From Clostridia bacterium (lineage in GTDB: Bacteria; Bacillota; DSM-521; Neomoorellales; SLTJ01), in contig SLTJ01000028.1 in NCBI GenBank assembly GCA_004347685.1, positions 124,001-188,000 on the forward strand: DNA of 64,000 bases, read 5' to 3'. Of the stretch, positions 37,901 to 45,387 are shown piece by piece. The number at the start of each line of letters is the position of its first letter. Position 1 is the first letter of the stretch. A program made the translations under genes and the position numbers. Under the pieces are notes generated by a model. The model ran no database searches and was not told where the DNA came from. It worked only from the letters and a program-made list of their open reading frames with translations.

Positions 37901-38741
37901 GCCGCATGAAGCGATTAGATGTCTTGAACACTTAAGACACACCAAACGGCCCTTGGATAGTCAGCAAGCCGTCCGTGTGCTTCAAGCAGTGCTTCATTCC
38001 TCAGAAGATGCTCATGCCATGGATGTGCACGCCATTGTCGAGGTTATTAAGGCGCTGCAAGATGACTCGGGCACAAACCCCGATGACCTTTTTCAAATTG
38101 AATGGGCGTTTCTACCCCTTCTCGATCGACACCACGGAGCGGCCCCGAGGCTATTAGAGCAGCGGATGGCCGACGATCCCGCTTTCTTTTGTGAGGTCAT
38201 CCGCACTGTGTTTCGGTCCAAGAAGGAGAAGCACCCTGTTGAAGAACCCACTGAGCAACAGAAAAACATCGCGACGAACGCTTACCGTCTGCTTAGCGAG
38301 TGGAGGACGCCTCCCGGTAGCCAGAAAGATGGGACGTTCAACGGCGCCGCACTGACTGCTTGGTTGGAGGAGGTCAAAGCCGCCTGTGTGGAATCCGGCC
38401 ATTTGGAGGTCGCGCTCACCATGGTTGGTCGTGTCCTCATCTATACCCCGCCTGATCCCGACGGCCTTTGGTTGCATCATTCGGCAGCAGCGGCGCTGAA
38501 TGCCAAAGACGCTAAGGATATGCGGGACGGTTTTCGAACCGAGCTGTTCAACTCACGTGGTGTTCATTGGGTTGATCCAGAGGGTCGAGAAGAGCGGAAG
38601 CTGGCTGAAAAGTATCGGACACAAGCCGAACAGGTCGAGGCCCGCGGATACCATCGTTTGGCCAGTTCCCTAAAAAAGTTGGCCGCCTCCTATGAGCGCG
38701 GCGCTGAACGGCAGGCGTCCGGAGACCCCTTTGATGATTAA
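34932..38741 (+). CDS. 1269-residue protein with PD-(D/E)XK-like N-terminus and large helical body
   Basis: ATG 34932 has AAGGTG 7 nt upstream; ATG 34902 has none. Residues 1-180 look like a Mrr-type nuclease: Glu29 in the first helix, PDG (Asp59 or Asp74), WEIGTG with Glu80, Lys89 in KATSDYGD, then FVFVTPLSGR and KLIDWLHCFPAVEQWL. Residues about 200-400 resemble a STAND-like NTPase module, but I see no Walker A. The rest, to 1269, appears as helical repeats, perhaps a sensor. There is no membrane segment. Gap 47 bp after the SNF2 gene and 87 bp before mod, same strand. GC and codon use are lower than in the flanking genes, suggesting a different origin. Not matched to a named family. Confidence 0.75.
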   Translation: MIHNSLITENQLNEWVRGNAQQAQGVIVELVWRLVAASSPKPKDRRFPLGDSITQPGPDGFLHTDFGFDPFVPDGISFWEIGTGDARAKATSDYGDLTHATPEAVRRKSTFVFVTPLSGRRDWPYTWKEDAQARWLEERRQRNEWQDVRVIDGSKLIDWLHCFPAVEQWLAVKMGIPSQQVQTPEQRWAELRTIGDPPPLTPHVFLANRDAACAKLNEVFSRTILQLKIDTHFPRQVADFVAAYVATMDEDTKVDAIGRCLIISSAEGWNAITTLREAHVLVADFDLDDADSAGTRLLEKARRAGHAVIFAGMPGGIPHPNRVSLPSPKSYQIKEALEKAGYKEERARILAQKSDGNLSSLLRCLQNLSLMPEWAQGTDAAELAIAELLGAWREHSEADKAVVEKLSGNPYGEWLGKMREIALRPGTPLVQRDGAWKVVARYEGWYALGPRIFDEHLDRLKEVAVSVLRERDPQFELSPDERYAASIHGKVLTHSRLLRNGLAESLALLGSHPKALASCSFGKAEATAVLAVREVLAGADWVLWASLNDLLPLLAEAAPGEFLDAVENALNSDPCPFDTVFAQEGAGIWGSNYMTGLLWALETLAWDAEYLTRTVVILGELAARDPGGNWANRPANSLSTILLPWLPQTCAPVPKRRAAVATLLNELPDVAWKLLLALLPSSHQVSSGSCKPVWREMITDDWSRGVTQREYWEQIAAYAELAIGAAKQDLSRLAELIDRLDDLPPPVRDQLLAYLRSDTVVSMPQADRLRLWTELVDLVSKHRRFADAEWAMKPEVVDEIAAVAECLAPDAPIYRHQRLFSERDFDLFEEKGNYEEQRKKLEERRQKAANEVFAAGGVEAVLEFAQAVETPWRVGVTFSMIASNDAQGKILPALLESETKSLAQFAGGFVRGMFRGRGWQWVDSIDTSQWTPSQKGQLLAYLPFTPDTWKRVARLLEEDESPYWSKTNANPYEAEEGLERAVDCLVQYGRPHEAIRCLEHLRHTKRPLDSQQAVRVLQAVLHSSEDAHAMDVHAIVEVIKALQDDSGTNPDDLFQIEWAFLPLLDRHHGAAPRLLEQRMADDPAFFCEVIRTVFRSKKEKHPVEEPTEQQKNIATNAYRLLSEWRTPPGSQKDGTFNGAALTAWLEEVKAACVESGHLEVALTMVGRVLIYTPPDPDGLWLHHSAAAALNAKDAKDMRDGFRTELFNSRGVHWVDPEGREERKLAEKYRTQAEQVEARGYHRLASSLKKLAASYERGAERQASGDPFDD

Positions 38742-38828
38742 CGCTCTTGATGCTAGACCCTCGACGAATCCGTTATTCAAGCCCCCATTAGGCGGTGGGG
38801 CCTGACATGAGATGGAGGCGACGCCTAG

Positions 38829-40775
38829 ATGACTGACCAACCTGAAAAACTCGACCTGCGTTCTTTCGATATCGCCGAAGACAAGCGGCAGGAACTGTTG
38901 CGCCTCTTCCCGGAGGTTCGCACGGAGGGCGGCAAGATCGACTTCGAGCGCTTGAGGCTTGCCCTGGGCGAGACGGTGGACGTGGGTAAGGAGCGCTACG
39001 GCATGAACTGGCCCGGCAAGGCCGACTGTTTCAAGACCATCCAGGTGCCGAGCCTGGGGACCCTGCGGCCATGCCCGGAGGAGAGCGTCAATTTCGACAC
39101 AACCGAGAACCTGATAATCGAGGGCGACAACCTGGAGGTGCTTAAGCTATTACAAAAATCCTATCTGGGCAAAGTGAAGATGATATACATCGATCCGCCC
39201 TACAACACAGGCAACGACTTCATCTACCCCGACAACTATACCGAGTCCTTGCAGACCTACCTGGAATACACCGGGCAGGTGGACGGCAATGGGAAGAAGT
39301 TCAGTACCAATACAGACACCGACGGGCGCTTCCATTCCAAGTGGCTGAACATGATGTACCCGCGGCTGTACCTGGCGAGGAATTTGCTGCGGGAGGATGG
39401 GGCCATTTTCGTTAGTCTTGATGATACCGAATCATCACAACTGCACTTTTTGATGAATGAGATCTTTGGTGAAGAAAACTTTGTTGGTGTTTTCCCTTGG
39501 CGCTCTCGTACCGCCAAGGCAGATGTCCCGTTTGGTGTATCAAAGGACGTTGAATGGGTCATCTCCTATGCAAAACCGGGTTTTTTCGCTGGGCGTATGG
39601 GTGAACGGAAATACTACAAGTCAGAGGACTATAAAGACAGATGGCGGCTGTCAGACCTTACGACAAACAAGACAGCAGAACAACGTCCGAATTCATTTTT
39701 CGTAATGGTCAACCCTAAAACGCAAGAACAATACCCATCTGATCCAACTCGCACGTGGGCCGTTACGCAAGATACATTCTTCGAATACTATCAAAAAGGG
39801 AAAATAGTTTTCCCAGGTGATTATCCCTTCTTAAATATCACCAAACCATATTTTCGTGTTTTTGAAAGTGAAGATAAAGAAAAAGCACTGTTAAAACACG
39901 GGACTGAAGAAGTGCGCATGTCTATTTCCACATACTTGCCCGAGAAGGAAGTTGGCAGAACCGAAGACGGTTCCAAAGAAATCAGGAGCTTGTTTGGAAG
40001 CCAAGTCTTTTCTTATCCAAAGCCGGTTGGGTTACTCCAATTCTTTATCAAAAATACAAGCCAAAAGGACGACATCATCCTTGACTTTTTCGCCGGATCC
40101 GGCACTACTGCTCAAGCCGTCCTCGAGTTGAACAAGCAAGACGGCGGTAATCGTAAGTTTATCCTGGTGCAGCTTCCCGAGCAGCTTGACCCCAATGACA
40201 ACGATCAGAAGACCGCGTCGGACTTCTGCGACTCCATTGGTAAGCCGCGGAATATCGCGGAGATCACCAAGGAGCGCGTCCGCCGCGTCATTAAGAAGCT
40301 GAACGACGAGGATGCCGCCAGGGAGCCTAGCCTGTTCGACGAAAACAGGCCAGAGCAGGACCGCGGGTTCCGCGTCTTCAAACTGGCCGAGTCCAACTTC
40401 AAACCCTGGAACGCCGGGGTGCCGCACGACGAAAAGGTGCTGGCGCAACAGCTCGAACTGCACATCGACCACATCCGCCAGGGGCGGACGCAAGAGGACA
40501 TCCTCTACGAGATCCTGCTTAAGAGTGGCTTCCCGCTCACCGCGCCGGTCGAGAGACTCACACTGGCAGGCAAGACCGTCTACAGCGTGGCGGAGGGCGC
40601 GCTCTTCATCTGCCTGGAGCGGCAGTTGACGCTGGAGCTTATCCGCGCCATGGCTGAGAGGAGACCCGAGCGGGTGGTCTGCCTGGACGAGGGCTTTGCC
40701 GGCAACGACCAGCTCAAGGCCAACGCCGTTCAGGTCTTCAAGACCAAGGGCGTCACCAGCTTCAAGACGGTGTGA
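38829..40775 (+). CDS. Type III restriction-modification methyltransferase (Mod)
   Basis: A 648-residue beta-class DNA methyltransferase, with catalytic DPPYNTG at about residue 122 preceding the SAM motif LDFFAGSGTT at about 417, the order expected for Mod. Between them lies the target-recognition region. The product probably methylates N6 of adenine in an asymmetric site and forms the Mod2Res complex with the downstream nuclease. The recognition region (about 39400-40090) is clearly AT-richer than both ends of the gene, a sign of past specificity exchange. ATG 38829 follows GGAGGCGACGCC, an acceptable site. Confidence 0.93.
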   Translation: MTDQPEKLDLRSFDIAEDKRQELLRLFPEVRTEGGKIDFERLRLALGETVDVGKERYGMNWPGKADCFKTIQVPSLGTLRPCPEESVNFDTTENLIIEGDNLEVLKLLQKSYLGKVKMIYIDPPYNTGNDFIYPDNYTESLQTYLEYTGQVDGNGKKFSTNTDTDGRFHSKWLNMMYPRLYLARNLLREDGAIFVSLDDTESSQLHFLMNEIFGEENFVGVFPWRSRTAKADVPFGVSKDVEWVISYAKPGFFAGRMGERKYYKSEDYKDRWRLSDLTTNKTAEQRPNSFFVMVNPKTQEQYPSDPTRTWAVTQDTFFEYYQKGKIVFPGDYPFLNITKPYFRVFESEDKEKALLKHGTEEVRMSISTYLPEKEVGRTEDGSKEIRSLFGSQVFSYPKPVGLLQFFIKNTSQKDDIILDFFAGSGTTAQAVLELNKQDGGNRKFILVQLPEQLDPNDNDQKTASDFCDSIGKPRNIAEITKERVRRVIKKLNDEDAAREPSLFDENRPEQDRGFRVFKLAESNFKPWNAGVPHDEKVLAQQLELHIDHIRQGRTQEDILYEILLKSGFPLTAPVERLTLAGKTVYSVAEGALFICLERQLTLELIRAMAERRPERVVCLDEGFAGNDQLKANAVQVFKTKGVTSFKTV

Positions 40776-40783
40776 GGGGGGCA

Positions 40784-41593
40784 ATGATTATGCGCAAAGA
40801 TATGCAGCCTTGGGCAGGCGACATTCTTCTTTATGCAACTGAGGACGGAGCTGCGCGGATCGAGGTTTTTTTTCAAGACGAAACATTTTGGTTGACCATG
40901 AACCGCATGGCCGATTTGTTTGGCGCCACTAAGCAGGCAATTAGTTATCATCTTCAGAGGATATATGAAACTAACGAGTTACAGCGGGAGGCAACTGTCA
41001 AAGAAATTTTGACAGTTCAAGTAGAAGGTGGCCGCGAAGTATCCCGTAAACTTGAGTATTACAACCTGGACGCTATCATCGCCGCCAAGGATGCCGAGAT
41101 CACCCAAACCTTCTTCAAGACGGTGCAGAACAAATTGCATTGGGCCATTACCGGCCAAACGGCGGCGGAAATCATCGCCGGGCGGGCTGGCGCGGACAAG
41201 GCAAACATGGGATTGACCACGTGGAAGAATGCACCCCACGGTAAGATACTGAAGTCCGATGTGTCCATTGCCAAGAACTACCTGTCAGAACCGGAGATCA
41301 AGGAGCTCGAGCGCATCGTCACCATGTTTTTGGACTACGCTGAAAATCAGGCGGCGCGGCAGATTCCAATGCGCATGGAGGACTGGGTTAACAAACTCGA
41401 TGGCTTTTTGCAGTTCAACGAGTACGACATTCTGACCAATGCCGGTAAGGTTTCCCACGAAGTGGCCCGGCGGCTGGCTGAGGACGAATACGCGAAGTTT
41501 CGTGTAATCCAGGACCACGATTATGAGAGTGATTTCGAACGAGCAGCGAAGAAAATTACTGCGAAAATCCGGCGGAAGAAGGAAGATAGTTGA
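40784..41593 (+). CDS. RhuM-family protein, internally shortened
   Basis: It starts at ATG 40784 or 40790 just after GAGGGGGG, giving about 269 residues. The N-terminus (WLTMNRMADLFGATKQAISYH) looks like a DNA-binding segment, and the C-terminal half (NMGLTTWKNA, DVSIAKNYLSEPEI, MRMEDWVNKLDGFL, ILTNAGKVSHEVA) is typical RhuM. After YYNLDAII the familiar VGYRVNS...FRIWA block and what follows are absent; the frame is kept, so about 60-70 residues seem to be deleted compared with members I recall. RhuM proteins are common beside restriction systems, with no established activity. Only 8 bp follow mod, and the stop overlaps res. Confidence 0.8.
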   Translation: MIMRKDMQPWAGDILLYATEDGAARIEVFFQDETFWLTMNRMADLFGATKQAISYHLQRIYETNELQREATVKEILTVQVEGGREVSRKLEYYNLDAIIAAKDAEITQTFFKTVQNKLHWAITGQTAAEIIAGRAGADKANMGLTTWKNAPHGKILKSDVSIAKNYLSEPEIKELERIVTMFLDYAENQAARQIPMRMEDWVNKLDGFLQFNEYDILTNAGKVSHEVARRLAEDEYAKFRVIQDHDYESDFERAAKKITAKIRRKKEDS

Positions 41594-44568
41594 AGATTCA
41601 ATTCGACGCCAACCAGCAGTTCCAACTCGACGCCGTCGCTGCCGTCACCGACCTCTTCGCGGGCCAACCGCAGGGCGCACCGGAGTACGCCGTCATCAAC
41701 CTGGGCGGGTGGGGCGGGATGTTCGCGGGGCAGGACCGCACCGAGCTGGGCGTGGGTAACCGGCTGCTCTTGGACGAAGAAAAGCTGCGGCAAAACACCC
41801 GCATGGTACAGCTACGTAACGACATCGAGGTGGCCGACCCGGCCGCGCCCCTGGAGGCATGGGAGCTGTTCGACACCCCGGCCAACCAGGCGCGGCGCTG
41901 CCCGCATTTTTCGGTGGAGATGGAGACCGGCACGGGCAAGACCTACGTCTACCTGCGCACCATATTTGAGCTGTCGCAGCGCTATGGCTTCTCCAAGTTC
42001 GTCATTGTAGTGCCAAGCGTAGCCATCCGCGAGGGCGTGCTCAAGAACATCGAGATCACCGCCGGGCATTTCCGTGCCCTCTATAACAACATGCCCTTCG
42101 AGCACTTCGTCTACGACGCCAAAAAGGTCAACCGCCTGCGGCAATTCGCCATCAGCAACATGCTGCAGGTTATGGTCATCAACATCGACGCCTTCCGCAA
42201 GAACTTCACCGGCACCGAGGAGGAGCAGAAAAGCAACGTCATCTACAAGGAGAGCGACAGGCTCTCCGGTCGCCAGCCCATCGAGTTCGTGCAGGCGGCG
42301 CGGCCCATCGTCATCATTGACGAGCCGCAAAGCGTGGACTCCACGGATAAGTCCCAGGAGGCCATCAAGGCGCTCAACCCGCTGTGCACCCTGCGCTACT
42401 CCGCCACCCACCGCAACCAGTACAACCTGGTCTACCGGCTCGACCCGGTGCGCGCCTTCGAGCTCAAGCTGGTGAAGCAGATCGTGGTGGCCAGCGCCGC
42501 GGCCGAGGGCGCGGCCAATGACGCCTTCGTGCGCGTAGAACAGATCGACTACAAGAAGGGAATCAAGGCCAAGCTGCGCATCCACGTGCAGACGGCCGAC
42601 GGGCCGAAGGAGAAGTCGGTTACGGTCAAGCATGGCGCCGACCTTTATGCGCTCTCCAACGAGCGGGCCAACTACCGTGATGGCTTCGAGGTGGCCGAGA
42701 TCAACGCCGAACCTGGCAGCGAGTTCATCCGCTTCTCCAGCGGCCGTACCCTGCGACTGGGTGAGGAGATGGGCGGCCTGCGCGAGGACTTATGGCGCGC
42801 CCAGATCAAGCACACCATTAAGCGGCATCTGGAAAAGGAGCTGCAAGTACAGGGGCGCGGCATTAAAGTGCTGTCGCTTTTCTTCATCGACCGCGTGGCC
42901 AACTACCGCGACTACGACGAAACGGGCCGGCCGGTGCCGGGTAAGTTCGCCCAAGCCTTCGAGGAGGAACTGGCGGCGCTAGCCAGGGAAGAACGTTACC
43001 GGGACCTGGCGTGGCTCCGGGCGCCGGTGGAGAGGCTGCACAACGGCTACTTCGCCCAGGATAAGAAAGGGGTGCTCAAGGACACCCGCGGCGACACCCA
43101 GGCCGACGACGAGGTCTACAACCTGATCATGAAGGAGAAGGAGCGCCTGCTCTCCCTTGACGAGCCACTACGCTTCATCTTCAGCCACTCCGCGCTGCGC
43201 GAGGGCTGGGACAACCCCAACGTCTTCCAGGTCTGCACGCTCAACGAAACGAAAAGCGCGGTCAAGAAGCGGCAAGAAATCGGCCGCGGGCTGCGCCTGC
43301 CGGTGGACCAGGATGGCCGGCGGGTTTTTGATGAATCGGTGAATAAGCTCTACGTCATGGCTAACGAGAGCTACGAGGACTTTGCCCGTACTATGCAAAC
43401 CGAGTACGAGGAAGACTGCGGCGTCACCTTTGGCAAGGTACCTATTACGGCCATTGCCAAACTGGCGCGGGTGGTCGACGGTGCAGATAAACCCATCGGG
43501 CGTCCGGCTGCCGAGGCGATTCGTGATGCGTTGGTGTCACAGGGGATGCTTGATACGGATGGGCGGATACAGCCCGCCTTCGATCCCAGGCGCAAGGACT
43601 TCAAGTTGGAACTGCCGGAGGCGCAGCGCGACCTCACACCCGCCGTGATCGACCTGCTTTCCAGCTACCAGATCCAGCGACATATCCGCCGCGAACGCGA
43701 CGACGGCCCCAACCGGCTCAAGAAGGAAGTCACCCTCAGTCCCGAATTCCAGGCCCTTTGGGAGCGCATCAAGCCCAAGACTACCTACCGGGTGGAATTC
43801 GAGACAGAGACCCTGGTGCGCCATGCCGTGGAAGCGATCAAGCGCATGGAGCATATTGAGAGGCCACGGATTCGCGTAGCCGCCGGGCAGCTCGGTATCG
43901 AAAAGGGCGGGATCACCACTGCCGCCGTAAGCGTGGCGGAGGAACGGGTGGAGTACGGCAGCCGTCCCGTTCCCGATATTCTCGCCTACCTCCAGAACGA
44001 AACCGAGCTGACCCGTTCAACGCTGGTACGCATCCTCAAGGAATCCGGTCGGCTAGCGGAGTTTTTCAACAACCCGCAGCGGTTCATGGACACGGTAGCG
44101 TCCATTCTCAAATGCGAGCTGCACCGGCTGCTGGTGGACGGCATCAAATACGAGCGGATTGATGGTATCGGGGCCGCGGCGGAATGGGAGATGCTGCTCT
44201 TCAAGAACGAAGAGCTGATCAACTACCTTACAGCCCTGCAGGTGAATAAGTCGGTTTATGAGTATATAGTGTATGACTCGGAAGTGGAGCGCGAGTTCGC
44301 CCGGCGACTGGACGAGCGGGAGGACATCAAGCTCTTCGTGAAGCTGCCCGGCTGGTTCAAAATCGATACACCAGTCGGCGAGTACAATCCCGACTGGGCC
44401 ATCGTCAAGCACGACGGCCAGGCGATCTATCTGGTGCGCGAGACCAAGGGTACCCGCGACTTCCTAAAACTGCGTACCAGCGAGGCCGACAAGGTACGCT
44501 GCGGAAAAAAGCACTTCGAGGCGCTGGGCGTGCCGTTTGCGGTGGCGGTGACCGCGGAGGAAGTGTGA
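41590..44568 (+). CDS. Type III restriction enzyme (Res): SF2 helicase with C-terminal nuclease
   Basis: TTG 41590 overlaps the RhuM stop by 4 bp (TTGA), with GGAAGATAG as a possible ribosome binding site; 992 residues. Helicase motifs: METGTGKT at about 110-117, IIDEPQ near 242, RYSATH near 262, FSHSALREGWDNPNV near 529 and EIGRGLRLP near 559. A C-terminal PD-(D/E)XK nuclease has NPDWAIV near 932 and YLVRETKG near 946. Res uses ATP to signal along DNA and cuts near two convergent unmethylated sites, with Mod providing specificity. All catalytic motifs look intact. Confidence 0.92.
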   Translation: MKIQFDANQQFQLDAVAAVTDLFAGQPQGAPEYAVINLGGWGGMFAGQDRTELGVGNRLLLDEEKLRQNTRMVQLRNDIEVADPAAPLEAWELFDTPANQARRCPHFSVEMETGTGKTYVYLRTIFELSQRYGFSKFVIVVPSVAIREGVLKNIEITAGHFRALYNNMPFEHFVYDAKKVNRLRQFAISNMLQVMVINIDAFRKNFTGTEEEQKSNVIYKESDRLSGRQPIEFVQAARPIVIIDEPQSVDSTDKSQEAIKALNPLCTLRYSATHRNQYNLVYRLDPVRAFELKLVKQIVVASAAAEGAANDAFVRVEQIDYKKGIKAKLRIHVQTADGPKEKSVTVKHGADLYALSNERANYRDGFEVAEINAEPGSEFIRFSSGRTLRLGEEMGGLREDLWRAQIKHTIKRHLEKELQVQGRGIKVLSLFFIDRVANYRDYDETGRPVPGKFAQAFEEELAALAREERYRDLAWLRAPVERLHNGYFAQDKKGVLKDTRGDTQADDEVYNLIMKEKERLLSLDEPLRFIFSHSALREGWDNPNVFQVCTLNETKSAVKKRQEIGRGLRLPVDQDGRRVFDESVNKLYVMANESYEDFARTMQTEYEEDCGVTFGKVPITAIAKLARVVDGADKPIGRPAAEAIRDALVSQGMLDTDGRIQPAFDPRRKDFKLELPEAQRDLTPAVIDLLSSYQIQRHIRRERDDGPNRLKKEVTLSPEFQALWERIKPKTTYRVEFETETLVRHAVEAIKRMEHIERPRIRVAAGQLGIEKGGITTAAVSVAEERVEYGSRPVPDILAYLQNETELTRSTLVRILKESGRLAEFFNNPQRFMDTVASILKCELHRLLVDGIKYERIDGIGAAAEWEMLLFKNEELINYLTALQVNKSVYEYIVYDSEVEREFARRLDEREDIKLFVKLPGWFKIDTPVGEYNPDWAIVKHDGQAIYLVRETKGTRDFLKLRTSEADKVRCGKKHFEALGVPFAVAVTAEEV

Positions 44569-44607
44569 TATATAGCTAGCAGCTTCAATTCTACTTACGC
44601 TGTAGTG

Positions 44608-45333
44608 CTAGACTTCCCTGACACCGGTAGCCGCTGTCAGCACCACCACCTCCTTGGCCCCGGCGTCCAGGAGGACGCGGGTGCAGCAGGAGGCCGTGGC
44701 CCCGGTGGTAAAAACGTCGTCTACCAGGAGTACCGTCCGGCCGCGCAGGCGGCCTGCCTGCGGCCCGGAAGCAAAAGAGCCGTCGAGGTTACGCAACCGT
44801 TCCGGTCGGGGCAGGCCTACCTGGTCCGGGGTGGGCCGGGCCTTGACCAGGGCCTGCGCATGTACAGGCAGGTCCAGAATCCGGCCCAGGGAACGAGAAA
44901 GAAGTTCTGCCTGGTTGAACCCGCGTTCGGCCAGGCGGCTTTTGTGGATGGGTACCGGCACCATGGCCTGGACGGCAAAATTCTCCTCTTGGTGGGTGGA
45001 TTTCATGAGTCGGGCCAGGGCTGGGGCCAGTTTTACCTCCCCTCGGTATTTCAGGCGGTGGATCGCCAGCCGCAGGAGGCCGGTATAGGGGCCGGCGGCC
45101 CTGGCCGCGGCAAAGGGTCGCGGTTCTCGCCGGCAGTCAGGGCACAGGCCCTTGGCGGTTGCCAGGCGGCCGCAGGCCGGACAGGCGAAATACCTTTCCC
45201 GCCAGCCGGCCAGCATCTGACGGCAGGCCGGGCAGAGCTCACCGCCGGCCTCCAGGTTTTCCTGGCAGAGCCAGCATAGCCCCCGGGTTGGAAAGATCAG
45301 CCGTAGGACGCCGTCCAGCAGGTCCGGTTTCAT
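44608..45333 (-). CDS. comFC: ComFC-type phosphoribosyltransferase-like competence protein
   Basis: A 241-residue protein. The N-terminus has paired CxxC motifs (CWLC, CPAC, CPACG, CPDC) forming a zinc ribbon of the ComF kind; the C-terminus holds a phosphoribosyltransferase fold with the PRPP loop VLLVDDVFTTGATA near residue 204. ComFC is a cytosolic factor needed for natural transformation in several bacteria, where it handles incoming single-stranded DNA. It lies immediately after the restriction island, convergent with res (39 bp apart). comFA is not nearby. Confidence 0.9.
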   Translation of the reverse strand: MKPDLLDGVLRLIFPTRGLCWLCQENLEAGGELCPACRQMLAGWRERYFACPACGRLATAKGLCPDCRREPRPFAAARAAGPYTGLLRLAIHRLKYRGEVKLAPALARLMKSTHQEENFAVQAMVPVPIHKSRLAERGFNQAELLSRSLGRILDLPVHAQALVKARPTPDQVGLPRPERLRNLDGSFASGPQAGRLRGRTVLLVDDVFTTGATASCCTRVLLDAGAKEVVVLTAATGVREV

Positions 45334-45350
45334 TCTCCTCCTCCCCTTTT

Positions 45351-45387
45351 TAGAGGTTAGAAGTCAGAGGTTAGAGGTTGGATCTCG
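45351..45387 (+). repeat. Heptamer array B at the end of the GGDEF gene
   Basis: Units TAGAGGT, TAGAAGT, CAGAGGT, TAGAGGT, TGGATCT then CG. Read on the minus strand it encodes the last residues (EIQPLTSDF) of the GGDEF protein, and the TAA stop spans the junction of the first two units. It equals array D plus exactly one 7-bp unit. Confidence 0.8.

Noticed and set aside
32002-44568. DISARM or BREX system
   Set aside because: A SNF2 ATPase plus methyltransferase suggested DISARM, but drmA, drmB and drmC are absent, and no BREX genes (pglZ, brxC) are present. The methyltransferase and helicase/nuclease are of type III.
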